The notes under the pieces were generated by a model. The model was not told where the DNA came from. It saw only the letters and a list, made by a program, of their open reading frames with translations, and searched no databases. Position numbers and translations under genes: made by a program. 64,000 bases of DNA from Anaerolineae bacterium (GTDB taxonomy: Bacteria; Chloroflexota; Anaerolineae; Aggregatilineales; UBA3940), in NCBI GenBank assembly GCA_016926255.1, contig JAFGOY010000061.1, positions 1-64,000 of the forward strand. Direction: 5' to 3'. Below, piece by piece: positions 26,257 through 34,843 of the stretch (position 1 is its first letter; every line of letters begins with the position of its first letter).

Positions 26257-28245
26257 TTAAGCTTGCAGGGCATAAATATGTTTATCATCAGAGCCGATGT
26301 AAACCACGTCACCGGAAACGTGAGGCGATGAAATAATCGGCCCGTTACTCTGGAAACGCCAGAGAAGGTCGCCTGTCTGGGCATGAAGGCAGTAAAGCGC
26401 CCCATCGGTCGCACCGATGTATAAAGCATCGCCGTAAACGCAGGGTGTTGATGTCACAGCTTTGCCGACCTCATATTTCCAGATTTCGCGTCCACCTAAA
26501 GCGTCGACGGCATAGATAAACCCATCGGCGGAACCAAAGTAGCAATGCGGACCTTCGACGACCGGAGAGGAGACAACCGCACCCCGCGTGCGAAAACGCC
26601 AGTTTGGGTAGCCCTGCTCGACATCAAGGGCGTAGACGTACCAGTCATCAGAGCCGATGTAGACCATGTTTTCATGGATGAAGGGAGTGGACATGATCCG
26701 GCGGCGGGTTTCAAAGCGCCAGAGCAGTTCCCCCGAAACGTCCATGCACATGAACTCCCCGGATTCGGTGCCGAAGTACAAATTGTCATCGGCGACACGG
26801 GGTGAGGAGCGGATCGGGGACATGATGTTGAAGCTCCACATCTCGCGGGCACTGGTTGGGCCGGGCTTCAGAGCATACATGAAGCCATCGTCAGAGCCGA
26901 AGAAAACAAGGCCAACTGCGACCTCAGGCGTGGTGTAAATTCTACCTTCCGTCTTGAATACCCATTTCCGATTACCGGTGCGGGCATCGACAGCGTGCAG
27001 ACGCCGGTCGGTGGAGCCGATAAGGATCGTTCCTCCGCTGTAGGCAGGGCTTGATCCAATACCGCCCTCGGTGGCGAACTTCCAGACAAGGCTGCCGTCT
27101 TTAACGTCAAGCGCCCAGAGGTTGTTATCATAGGAGCCGACGTAGAGGACATCATTATGGACGATGGGCGTCGAACGCACGGCATCTTCAACCTGGAATG
27201 CCCAGATCGGGGTGACCGTGCTTTGCTGGACAGCACCGGCTGCTTCAACGGGAGCTTTTCGGCTTTCCACCGGGGCAGGATAGGCCGCCGGTGCTGCGGC
27301 AGCCTGCGGCACATTGTTAGCCGCGGCAGGGACAGGCGCAACAGCCATGGCACCGTTATTAGCTCCGCCGATGGCCTCAACAGACTGTTTCATCGTCTGG
27401 GCGCTGGCATAACGGTCTTCTGGATCGTAGCTGAGGGAGCGCATCACAATTGAAGCAAGCTCCTCCGGTACGTTGGAATTCGAATCCCTGATGGGCCGCT
27501 TGTGGAACGAAAACGGCGGCTCAAGACGGGGGTCACGCCGGGTCAGGAGGTGGTGGAGGGTTGCGCCCAGCGCATAAATGTCAGCGGCAGGCGAGGCGAG
27601 GCCCTTGTACTGCTCCGGCGCGGCGTAGCCATCGGTGCCGATCATGGTGCCCGGCTGCCCCATCTGGAAAGTCTTAGCAATGCCAAAGTCAATCAACCGG
27701 ACCCGCTTGTGATGGTCGATCATCACGTTGGAGGGTTTCATATCACGGAAAACAATCGGCTCCGGTTCGTGGTTATGCAAATAAGCCAGCACGTCGCAGA
27801 TTTCGATGGCCCATTGACGCACCTGTTCGACCGGGAGGAAGCTCTCAGTGCTGTTGAGAATGGCTTCCAGGTCTTTCCCCTGGATGAATTCCATGATCAG
27901 GTAGGCGCGGTCGCCGAAACTGAAGAAATCGTAAATCTGGGGGATGGCCGGGTGGTTGAGTGTCGCCAGAATTTCAGCTTCGCGTTCGAAATTCTTCATC
28001 GTCTGCTCGCGAAACTGCTGATCCTGGGCCATGTTGATCATCTCTTTTACGGCGACCAACCGGGGCACGGTCGGGAAGTGGAGATCGCGGGCCTGATAAA
28101 CGGCCCCCATGCCTCCCATCCCAACGATACCGAGTATCCGGTAGCGGCTTTGCAGCACCTGACCGGGCTGCAAGGTTCCATCAGGAACGGCAAGCGGCCC
28201 TGCCGAGTCACTCTCGATGTGCCTTGTGTCATTTGGATCCGACAT
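26257..28245 (-). CDS. Ser/Thr protein kinase with C-terminal PQQ-type propeller
   Basis: A 662-residue fusion. Hanks-type kinase domain at about 35-290: GMGGMG loop, VAVKEM (Lys67), FRDMKPSN (168-173; FRD instead of HRD), LIDFGIAK (DFG 186-188) and GYAAPEQ. An Ala/Pro-rich linker (AAAPAAYPAPVE) lacks a membrane helix. From about residue 355 there are eight repeats of roughly 40 residues of the form SSP...YIGS.D..IYALD...G...W, a PQQ-like propeller. Such kinases are often membrane proteins with extracellular propellers; here both parts seem to be in the cytoplasm. It heads the minus-strand PP2C/DnaJ-VWA/FHA run and probably phosphorylates FHA partners. Confidence 0.93.
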   Translation of the reverse strand: MSDPNDTRHIESDSAGPLAVPDGTLQPGQVLQSRYRILGIVGMGGMGAVYQARDLHFPTVPRLVAVKEMINMAQDQQFREQTMKNFEREAEILATLNHPAIPQIYDFFSFGDRAYLIMEFIQGKDLEAILNSTESFLPVEQVRQWAIEICDVLAYLHNHEPEPIVFRDMKPSNVMIDHHKRVRLIDFGIAKTFQMGQPGTMIGTDGYAAPEQYKGLASPAADIYALGATLHHLLTRRDPRLEPPFSFHKRPIRDSNSNVPEELASIVMRSLSYDPEDRYASAQTMKQSVEAIGGANNGAMAVAPVPAAANNVPQAAAAPAAYPAPVESRKAPVEAAGAVQQSTVTPIWAFQVEDAVRSTPIVHNDVLYVGSYDNNLWALDVKDGSLVWKFATEGGIGSSPAYSGGTILIGSTDRRLHAVDARTGNRKWVFKTEGRIYTTPEVAVGLVFFGSDDGFMYALKPGPTSAREMWSFNIMSPIRSSPRVADDNLYFGTESGEFMCMDVSGELLWRFETRRRIMSTPFIHENMVYIGSDDWYVYALDVEQGYPNWRFRTRGAVVSSPVVEGPHCYFGSADGFIYAVDALGGREIWKYEVGKAVTSTPCVYGDALYIGATDGALYCLHAQTGDLLWRFQSNGPIISSPHVSGDVVYIGSDDKHIYALQA

Positions 28246-28370
28246 TTTGTTATCCGTAGAAGATAGATGAATGATAGCTGTCTGAACGATATCGAAGGTA
28301 AAACACGGCCAACTGCCAAAAAAGTATAGATAAGCGATAAACGCAGGGCAAATCTGGCCTGCTTTGCCTG

Positions 28371-28399
28371 ATTATAGGCTTTCCGAGATAATCATGCAA
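28371..28399 (-). promoter_or_regulatory. promoter of the kinase/phosphatase operon
   Basis: On the minus strand, TTGCAT (28394-28399), 17 bases, TATAAT (28371-28376). It lies about 125 bases upstream of the kinase start. The hemW start lies on the other side, so the gap is divergent. Confidence 0.6.
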
Positions 28400-28490
28400 A
28401 GCCACGAACAGCCGCAAAGCGCCAGCCGGACGGGTGTAGAAACGAAGGATATAAAACCCCGGACAGGTGAGGGGCATCCGAAAGCAGCCC

Positions 28491-29660
28491 ATGCAGATCG
28501 ATCCATTCAGCATCTATGTTCACATCCCTTTTTGCCGCTCGCGCTGCTCCTACTGTGCGTTCGTAACTTATGCTGGTCTGGAGGCTTGTCTGCCGGCCTA
28601 TATCGACGCGGTAGAGCGCGAGATCGAGGGTATGGGGCAGAACGCCAGCCCGTGTTCATCACACACACTGTACCTGGGTGGAGGCACCCCTTCGCTGTTA
28701 TCACCGGCGCAGGTGGAAACGCTGATCGGGGCATGCCGGGATCACCTGGGATTGGGTGATGGAGCCGAAATAACCATCGAGGCGAATCCGGACACACTCG
28801 ACGAAAAGAAGTCGATCGGATACCGGGCGGCGGGTGTCAACCGGTTGAGCATCGGCGTGCAGAGCACACAGGCGGAGGAACTCAGGCTGTTCAACCGCCG
28901 ACATACGGCGGAGCAGGCGGCGGAAGCCGTTCAGATGGCGCGGACGGCGGGATTTGACAACATCTCTATCGACCTGATCTACGGCGCACCGCGCCAGACA
29001 CGGACAAGCTGGCGGGCAACACTGGATACGGTGATGGGCTGGCAGCCGGAGCACATCTCTCTCTACGGCCTGACGCTGGAAGAGGACACACCACTGGCGG
29101 CGATGGTCGAGCGGGGGGAACTCGACGCGCCTGACCCTGACCTGGCCGCCGATATGTACGAGGACGCGCAGGAACGCCTGTCGCGGGCGGGGCTGGGGCA
29201 GTACGAAATCTCAAACTGGACGCGGGCCGGGTACGCTTCCCGGCACAACAGGCAGTACTGGCTCAACCGGCCTTACCTGGGGATCGGGGTCGGGGCGCAT
29301 GGATCGGCTGGGGGGCGGCGGATGTGGAACGTGACCTCGATACCGGAATACATCCGGCGCATGGCGGAAGGACAGGCACGGCCTTTCCCGTTCTCACCGG
29401 CAAATGAGGATTACGAGGAGATCAACGAGGGGCTGGCAAAAAGCGAGACGATGATCCTGGGGCTGAGGCTGGTCGAGGAAGGAGTCGACCGGATGGACTA
29501 TGAAGCACGGTTCGGCGAGTCGATTGAAGCCAGCTTCGGGCCGGTGCTGCGCGAACTGGAAGCGGGTGGACTGATAGAATCAAACAGCGAACGAATCCGA
29601 CTGACGCGGCGGGCTTACCTGATCAGCAACCGGGTGCTTGTTCGCTTTCTGCCGGATTGA
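28491..29660 (+). CDS. hemW: radical SAM heme chaperone HemW
   Basis: A HemN-like radical SAM protein of about 390 residues, the HemW type that carries heme rather than oxidising coproporphyrinogen. The SAM cluster motif YVHIPFCRSRCSYCAF gives the CxxxCxxC cysteines near residue 12. LYLGGGTPSLL and IEANPDTLDEKK follow, with RLSIGVQSTQAEELRLFNR and SIDLIYGAPRQT. The C-terminal HemN domain is present (ETMILGLRLVEEGVD). The length fits HemW rather than HemN (which is longer). The start is taken at ATG 28491 because the SAM domain begins right after it; an in-frame GTG lies at 28467. Confidence 0.92.
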   Translation: MQIDPFSIYVHIPFCRSRCSYCAFVTYAGLEACLPAYIDAVEREIEGMGQNASPCSSHTLYLGGGTPSLLSPAQVETLIGACRDHLGLGDGAEITIEANPDTLDEKKSIGYRAAGVNRLSIGVQSTQAEELRLFNRRHTAEQAAEAVQMARTAGFDNISIDLIYGAPRQTRTSWRATLDTVMGWQPEHISLYGLTLEEDTPLAAMVERGELDAPDPDLAADMYEDAQERLSRAGLGQYEISNWTRAGYASRHNRQYWLNRPYLGIGVGAHGSAGGRRMWNVTSIPEYIRRMAEGQARPFPFSPANEDYEEINEGLAKSETMILGLRLVEEGVDRMDYEARFGESIEASFGPVLRELEAGGLIESNSERIRLTRRAYLISNRVLVRFLPD

Positions 29661-29691
29661 AAACGTGACCTGTTCGATAGGCTGCGATCCT

Positions 29692-29740
29692 CTACCCCCT
29701 TTGTCCCTGCGGGACATTTCCCCCTTAAAGGGGGCAAGGA
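29692..29740. repeat. GC double-hairpin repeat, copy 2
   Basis: CTACCCCCTTT, a GTCCC-TGC-GGGAC hairpin, ATTT, then CCCCC-TTAAA-GGGGG and GCAAGG. It lies between convergent hemW and the GGPP synthase gene and shares its plan with copies at 9236, 39748 and 52051. Confidence 0.75.
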
Positions 29741-29762
29741 TGGCGGCCTGAATCTTACAACG

Positions 29763-30788
29763 TCAGCGGTCGCGGTGCAGCAGGAAATGGACTAACTCGT
29801 TCAGTGCCCAGGCCGCTTCGCCCTGGGGCTGCGCTTCCGCGAGATGACGGAGCGTTTCATCCGAGTAGTGACGGGCGAGCTTTTCGGCATAATCATGGGC
29901 ACCGATCTGTTCGAGCAGCGCGACGATCTCGGCGACCTGCCCGTCGTCGAAGGGGTCTTCTGCTGCGTAGAGCTTTTGCAGTTCTTCGCTGCGTTCCAGG
30001 CCATAGAGCACCGGCAGGGACTTTTTCCGCTGGTGTATGTCAATGGCGGCTTCCTTGCCGATCAGGGCCGGATCGCCCCAGATGTCAAGAATGTCGTCGA
30101 GAACCTGGAACGCCAGCCCCAGGTTGCGACCAAAAAGGGCATAGTGCTGCTGCGCTTCTTCATTGCAACCCCCGGCCAATGCCCCCAGGAGAGCCGATCC
30201 TCGCAGCAGGGCAGCGGTTTTCCCTTTGATCATGTCCAGGTATTCGCCGGTGGTGACCGTTTCGCGGTGCTCGAACAGCATGTCGAGGTGCTGGCCACGC
30301 GTCAATTCGAGGCAGGTTTCGCCAAGGATTTTTAGCATATGGGTCGCCAGCGCGGGGTCTTTCGACTCTTTCTGGAGATAGGGGATCGCCAGGAACGCGA
30401 GGGCGAACTGGGCGTCACCGGCGTTGATCGCCTGTGCCTCGCCCCAGATTTTCCAGACGGTGGTACGCCCGCGCCGGGTCGGGCTGTTGTCCTGGATGTC
30501 GTCATGCAGCAGCGAGAAGTTGTGGATCAACTCGACGGCTGCCGCCGCCGGGCGAGCAGCGTTCGGGTCGCCGCAGCCTGCTTCACAGGTCAAAAGGCAT
30601 AAGATCGGGCGGATGCGCTTACCGCGTTTGGTTTCGACCGGCTGGCCGTTTTCGTCGACCCAGCCCATGTGATAGTGAAGCATCCGGTAGAACAGCGGCG
30701 GTGCATTATCGGCGGGGGTAAGGACAGTTTGTAAGTCGGCTTCGACGATGGGCAGTAAGCGGTCAAAGTAGTCCGAGAGCAGTTTCAT
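29763..30788 (-). CDS. polyprenyl (geranylgeranyl) diphosphate synthase
   Basis: A trans-isoprenyl diphosphate synthase. The first Asp-rich motif is LLHDDIQDNSPTRRG, the second VLDDILDIWGD followed by GKEAAIDIHQRKKSLPVL. Residues before the first motif are small, consistent with a C20 product, but chain length cannot be fixed by eye. Length 341 is within the family range. It lies 17 bases after fni on the same strand, so the two form an isoprenoid operon. A product such as GGPP would supply quinones, carotenoids or lipids. Confidence 0.9.
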   Translation of the reverse strand: MKLLSDYFDRLLPIVEADLQTVLTPADNAPPLFYRMLHYHMGWVDENGQPVETKRGKRIRPILCLLTCEAGCGDPNAARPAAAAVELIHNFSLLHDDIQDNSPTRRGRTTVWKIWGEAQAINAGDAQFALAFLAIPYLQKESKDPALATHMLKILGETCLELTRGQHLDMLFEHRETVTTGEYLDMIKGKTAALLRGSALLGALAGGCNEEAQQHYALFGRNLGLAFQVLDDILDIWGDPALIGKEAAIDIHQRKKSLPVLYGLERSEELQKLYAAEDPFDDGQVAEIVALLEQIGAHDYAEKLARHYSDETLRHLAEAQPQGEAAWALNELVHFLLHRDR

Positions 30789-30805
30789 CTGATACTTATC
30801 TTTCG

Positions 30806-31861
30806 TTAGTCCCGTAGAAGGGGGGCGGTCTGTAGTTCCTCAATAATAGAAGCACCACAGGACAACATTGCAATGCGAAGCTGGGCGAGTATGACGTGGA
30901 TCGCTTCGTCAAGAACTCCCTGTGAATCGGCAGCGGCACGCAGGAACGGCCCGGCGACTCCACACAGAGACGCGCCCAACGCTATCGACTTGGCGATGTC
31001 GATTCCATCGCGGAGACCACCACTCGAAAAGATCGGCAGGGACGGGGCACCCCGGCGGGCCATCTGGATCGACTCGGCGGTGGGGATTCCCCAATCGGCA
31101 AAAGCGTGGGCGACTCTCGCATGGAAAGCGGTCGGCGCACGGTGATATTCCACTTCGCTCCAGGAGGTACCACCGGAACCGGCGACATCGATAGCGGCGA
31201 CCCCGACACCGGCAAGCCGACGGGCGACCGGTTCGGAGATGCCCCAGCCGACTTCTTTGGCAATGACCGGGACGGGCAACACTCTGCATACCTGTTCGAT
31301 CCGGTCGAGCAGTCCAGCCCACTGCGTCTCGCCTTCCGGCTGAACGGATTCCTGCAACACGTTGAGATGGAGGATCAATGCATCGGCTTCGATCATCTCG
31401 ACAGCCTGCATGCAGTTCTCGGCATCATAACCAAGATTCAACTGGACGGCTCCCAGGTTGGCGAAAAGTAAAATGTCGGGGGCGACAGAACGCACCTGGA
31501 ACGTCTCTGCCAGGGATGAGTCTTCAATGGCGGCTCGCTGCGAGCCGACTCCCATCGCCAGGCCATGCGCCTGGGCAGCGGCAGCCAGCCGCCGGTTGAT
31601 CGACTGTGCCTGGGACGTGCCACCGGTCATCGAGGAGACGAGCAGCGGGGCCTTGAGTATTTTGCCGAAGAGACGGATGGTTGTATCGATGTCGGATAGG
31701 TTCAACTCAGGCAGGGCACAGTGAACAAACCGGTATCGCTCAAGGCCGGTTGTCAGGTGTGGGAACCGGACATCCTCTTCCAGGTTGATGCGAATATGGT
31801 CAGCTTTGCGCTGTGATGTGTCGGGCGACTGCCTGTTTTCTCGTCCCGTAACTTTCGACAT
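30806..31861 (-). CDS. fni: type 2 isopentenyl-diphosphate delta-isomerase
   Basis: FMN-dependent IPP/DMAPP isomerase. The N-terminus has [14 protein letters not shown] and the domain starts with [18 protein letters not shown] and [10 protein letters not shown], the classic FMN-region of Fni. [37 protein letters not shown] and [11 protein letters not shown]-type segments (here [15 protein letters not shown]) are present. The start is the ATG at 31861; a longer open frame to 31975 runs into the acpP promoter region and has no supporting similarity. It is followed by the polyprenyl synthase gene, which uses its products. Confidence 0.93.
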   Translation of the reverse strand: MSKVTGRENRQSPDTSQRKADHIRINLEEDVRFPHLTTGLERYRFVHCALPELNLSDIDTTIRLFGKILKAPLLVSSMTGGTSQAQSINRRLAAAAQAHGLAMGVGSQRAAIEDSSLAETFQVRSVAPDILLFANLGAVQLNLGYDAENCMQAVEMIEADALILHLNVLQESVQPEGETQWAGLLDRIEQVCRVLPVPVIAKEVGWGISEPVARRLAGVGVAAIDVAGSGGTSWSEVEYHRAPTAFHARVAHAFADWGIPTAESIQMARRGAPSLPIFSSGGLRDGIDIAKSIALGASLCGVAGPFLRAAADSQGVLDEAIHVILAQLRIAMLSCGASIIEELQTAPLLRD

Positions 31862-31955
31862 AAGGCGGTGTTCCTTAAGGTTGAATGACGCCCATCTTAC
31901 CTGTTTGAAACTTGACCTGTCAAGATGGGAGATAAAACACTGAGAGCTATCATTT

Positions 31956-31983
31956 TTGACTAACTGTTTGTACATGATAAACT
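31956..31983 (+). promoter_or_regulatory. promoter of acpP
   Basis: TTGACT at 31956-31961, a 16-base spacer and TAAACT at 31978-31983, about 40 bases before the acpP start codon. The spacing is one base short of optimal. Confidence 0.5.
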
Positions 31984-32023
31984 AACTCGAGCTTGGAGAG
32001 AAGAATACACTAGGAGGTGGACT

Positions 32024-32260
32024 ATGGCAGGCTCAGAAGATCGTATTCGCGATATCATTGTCGAACTGCTTGGCGTAGAGCCAGACAAGGTAACGCGTGA
32101 CGCGCGATTCCGTGAAGACCTGGAAGCCGACTCGCTCGACCTTGTAGAACTGATCATGGAGTTTGAACAAGAGTTCAACAGTGAAATCTCGGACGAAGAA
32201 GCGCAGAAGATCAAGACTGTCGGTGACGCCATCGACTACTTAGAAGCGCACATGGGCTAG
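32024..32260 (+). CDS. acpP: acyl carrier protein
   Basis: A 78-residue carrier protein for fatty acid synthesis. The phosphopantetheine attachment Ser37 is in [13 protein letters not shown]. The acidic helix II ([14 protein letters not shown]) and the C-terminal [13 protein letters not shown] are typical. The ATG follows AGGAGG at ideal spacing. It stands alone with its own promoter and terminator; no fab genes are adjacent in this window. Confidence 0.95.
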   Translation: MAGSEDRIRDIIVELLGVEPDKVTRDARFREDLEADSLDLVELIMEFEQEFNSEISDEEAQKIKTVGDAIDYLEAHMG

Positions 32261-32308
32261 GGTAACACCTGCCTGGAAATGCCGGGATGATTCAAATCGA
32301 ACACGCAG

Positions 32309-32339
32309 CGGGTCAGGGTTGCTGACCCGTTTGTGTTTT
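32309..32339 (+). terminator. intrinsic terminator of acpP
   Basis: CGGGTCAG-GGTTG-CTGACCCG followed by TTTGTGTTTT. The 3' arm contains the stop codon of the convergent minus-strand gene. Confidence 0.7.
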
Positions 32340-32987
32340 GATATCCAGCAGGCGCACAGCCTGAAGGACGACGACAACAAGAAGCCCGACGGTAAAAGCC
32401 GTCACTCCCCAACCGGGAGAGATCGGCGCGGCGTAGTGAGCCTCGAAAGGCTTACGCAGCCGCAGAAAGGCCGATCCGCCAAAGCCAACTGCCAGACCGC
32501 TCAATAGAATGAGTATGCCCTGCCGACCTTTCTCCGGGAGAAGGTCGGTGAGCAGGCTGGCGGCGACCCCCACCCAGATCAACGCGGCGACGAGAAAACG
32601 CGTGCCGAAGGCATCGGAACGCCATAGTTGAAGCACCTGGGGATAAGGCGGAAGCAGCACGAGGCCGGGCAGCAGGGCGACAAATCGCACGGCCCAACGC
32701 CACCACAGCACCCTGATCACGACCGCAGCAACCGCAAGTGCAACCGCCGCCAGCGCGATTCCGAGGCGAAGCCGATCCGGATCGGCGTGGAGCGGCCCGG
32801 CGCGAACATCGACCAGTACGGTCGACCACTCGGCCAGGTCGACGGCGTTAAGGGTCAGGCTCGATACACGATGGGAAATCCAGGGTCCCCAGACGCCAAG
32901 CCAGACCAGGCCAAGAGCCAGCAGACTGATCCGATCGCTGTAGGTTGGGCTGAGGTTAACTCTCAGTTTCCGGGCTATCACTCTCAT
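32313..32987 (-). CDS. multi-pass membrane protein of unknown function
   Basis: No family recognised. From the ATG at 32987 the product has about 224 residues with five or six hydrophobic segments (ISLLALGLVWLGVWGPW near the start, ALAAVALAVAAVVIRVLWW, FVALLPGLVLLPPYPQ, FLVAALIWVGVAASLL, LLSGLAVGFGGSAFL and VTAFTVGLLVVVVLQAV). The open frame extends upstream to 33197 with low-complexity sequence antisense-like to the ATPase gene, so the later ATG is chosen. It overlaps the end of the ChlI-like gene by 32 bases and is probably translated from the same mRNA. Confidence 0.65.
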   Translation of the reverse strand: MRVIARKLRVNLSPTYSDRISLLALGLVWLGVWGPWISHRVSSLTLNAVDLAEWSTVLVDVRAGPLHADPDRLRLGIALAAVALAVAAVVIRVLWWRWAVRFVALLPGLVLLPPYPQVLQLWRSDAFGTRFLVAALIWVGVAASLLTDLLPEKGRQGILILLSGLAVGFGGSAFLRLRKPFEAHYAAPISPGWGVTAFTVGLLVVVVLQAVRLLDIKTQTGQQP

Positions 32988-34239
32988 TATGGTTGATCTC
33001 GTCGTGTAACTGTTCGAACAGGTCGGCGATCTGGGTGCTTTCCTGCTGCTGTTCATCAAAGAAATCGTCAATGAACTGGCTGCGGCGCATGCGCAGGGCC
33101 ATCGGCGCGACGGCGCGGAGATCATCGACGGAGGCTTTTGTGCGGCCATCGGCGGCGGCGTAGGCGCGAGCAGCCTCGAACATGGTGAACTCGGCACGAT
33201 GCGAGTGGATGTTCAACTCGCGCACCAACTGCAAACCGAGATTACGCGCTTCGGGTGATACCTCTACCTTATGCAGCAGTTCGCGAGCGACAACCACGTC
33301 GGCACGGGCAAAGCTGGTTACTTCTTCGAATGAGCGGATGAATGCCCTGGGACTATCTCTGAACAGGCGAATACGCTCATAGACGGCCATGCGTTCCTCA
33401 TATTCGGTGAGGCCGCCAACAAGGACACGCAGCCCAAACCGGTCGAGAATCTGGGGGCGCAATCGACCCTCTTCGGGGTTCATCGAGCCGATCAGCGCGA
33501 AGCGCGCCCGGTAGGTGGCCTTCATCGGGCCGCGCCGGACAGTGTACTGGCCCTGCGCAGCGGCGTCGAGGATGGCGTCAACGATCTCATTGTTGAGCAG
33601 ATTGACTTCGTCGATATAGAGCAGGTTGCGGTCAGCGCGGGACAGGATGCCCCGGTCGAGGCGAACCCGGTTCTGCTGGAGGGCGATGCGCTCGTTGATC
33701 CCGCCGATTACGTCATCGAGGCGGGCGTTCAGGGGAAGTTCGATCAGGCGAACCGGCTCCAGACGGGTGATACTCTCGCCCTGTTCGAGTTTGAGGGCGC
33801 ATTCGGCGCAAACGCCCTCCGGCCCCTCGGCTTCGTAATCTTCGGGCATGCAGCCGTACATACAGGTACTGTGGGCGATCCAGGGCAGGAGATCGCTAAG
33901 ACCACGAGCGGCGGTGGTCTTGCCTGTGCCGCGCGGCCCGATCAGCAGGGTGCCGCCGACGTTGGGATTGATCACCGTTAGAAGGAGCGAAATCCGCATC
34001 TCGATCTGGCCGACAAGCCCCATGAAGGGAAAGGGCAGGTGTTCGGCGAGGCCGAGGTCTTCGCCGGGTGTTTCGAGCACGCGCCGGGATGAGTGGCTGT
34101 TTAGGAGCCGCATCAACATCGAGGTGTGCTGGCCGCGCTCACCGGTCAGCAGATAGGATGGGATATCTTTGGTCTCGACTGCTGCCTCATCGTCAGGTGG
34201 CAGGGTTGGGTCGGTAGCTTCCTGTTTCTTTCTTGCCAT
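32956..34239 (-). CDS. ChlI/BchI-like AAA+ ATPase
   Basis: A AAA+ ATPase of the magnesium chelatase subunit I clade, about 427 residues. Walker A is LLIGPRGTGKTTAARGL, Walker B LLYIDEVNLLNN. IVDAILDAAAQGQYTVRRGP is the presensor insertion typical of ChlI, and sensor regions IGSMNPEEGRLRPQILDRF follow. A cysteine cluster (CMYGCMP...CAECALK) between the Walker A and B regions could bind metal. No ChlD, ChlH or VWA partner is adjacent, so true chelatase function is uncertain; many such proteins in non-phototrophs have other roles. The ATG at 34239 has AAAGGA; an upstream frame to 34260 exists. Confidence 0.85.
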   Translation of the reverse strand: MARKKQEATDPTLPPDDEAAVETKDIPSYLLTGERGQHTSMLMRLLNSHSSRRVLETPGEDLGLAEHLPFPFMGLVGQIEMRISLLLTVINPNVGGTLLIGPRGTGKTTAARGLSDLLPWIAHSTCMYGCMPEDYEAEGPEGVCAECALKLEQGESITRLEPVRLIELPLNARLDDVIGGINERIALQQNRVRLDRGILSRADRNLLYIDEVNLLNNEIVDAILDAAAQGQYTVRRGPMKATYRARFALIGSMNPEEGRLRPQILDRFGLRVLVGGLTEYEERMAVYERIRLFRDSPRAFIRSFEEVTSFARADVVVARELLHKVEVSPEARNLGLQLVRELNIHSHRAEFTMFEAARAYAAADGRTKASVDDLRAVAPMALRMRRSQFIDDFFDEQQQESTQIADLFEQLHDEINHNESDSPETES

Positions 34240-34256
34240 ACGGTTCCTTTTGTCGA

Positions 34257-34634
34257 TCAATCCATATCGGGACGCCGGTCAGAGAGGCGTTTGAAGATGG
34301 CGGGGTCTTCTTCCAGAACGTCGATCATCGAATAGGATAATTCCGAAAAGGATGGCGGAAGCGGGGCACGGGCGGGCAGATCGGGTTTGGGCGGGTGCTG
34401 TGGGATATCGGTGCGAAGCTCGCGCCGGTCAGCGGTGCGCTTCCGCAGGATGCGCGAATCTTTGCTCAATGTGCCGATCCATTCGCCATCGGATTTATAG
34501 ACATCGCCATTTTCTTCGACCCACCCGATCCAGGTTCCCCGGAGGTCCCAGATATTTCCATCGAGCAGGGTGGCGAGCCAGTCACCATAGGAATCCCAGA
34601 TATACTGTCCAGGGAACTTCGCTTTCTTTGCCAT
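34257..34634 (-). CDS. repeat protein resembling 4-fold beta-flower
   Basis: A 125-residue protein whose first 60 residues contain four short Trp-Gly-rich repeats (YIWDSYGDWLATLL, GNIWDLRGTWIGWV, GDVYKSDGEWIGTL, then a last degenerate one). This spacing resembles small beta-sheet proteins I know as 4-fold beta-flower; no certain match. The second half is Pro-rich and ends with SMIDVLEEDPAIFKRL. ATG after GAGGTG. The short gap (17 bases) to the ChlI-like ATPase gene suggests an operon and a functional partner. Confidence 0.65.
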   Translation of the reverse strand: MAKKAKFPGQYIWDSYGDWLATLLDGNIWDLRGTWIGWVEENGDVYKSDGEWIGTLSKDSRILRKRTADRRELRTDIPQHPPKPDLPARAPLPPSFSELSYSMIDVLEEDPAIFKRLSDRRPDMD

Positions 34635-34761
34635 GCTGTCACCTCAGGTGTGATGATAATAGATGATATAGGGATACTGATCTTAGATTCAAAGTGCTGT
34701 CTCTGCCAGCGTTATCATCAAAGATAACCGGAATGTAAGGTAAAAGAAACAACCGGGCATT

Positions 34762-34792
34762 TTGGCACTTAAACGAAGGCCGATGCTATACT
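34762..34792 (+). promoter_or_regulatory. possible promoter of the large histidine kinase
   Basis: TTGGCA (34762-34767) and TATACT (34787-34792) with a 19-base spacer, which is wide. It lies about 50 bases before the kinase start codon in a divergent gap of 209 bases. Confidence 0.4.
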
Positions 34793-34843
34793 AGCCACAA
34801 CAGTTATTTTAACCGCAATAAGCCCGTTACAAAGACGGAAGCA

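Noticed and set aside
31862-31975. 38-residue N-terminal extension of Fni
   Set aside because: It reaches back into the acpP promoter area and has no match to the family; ATG at 31861 fits known Fni starts.
32988-33197. N-terminal extension of the membrane protein at 32313-32987
   Set aside because: The extension is Ser/Pro/Arg low-complexity sequence inside the ATPase gene; the later ATG starts a plausible membrane protein.
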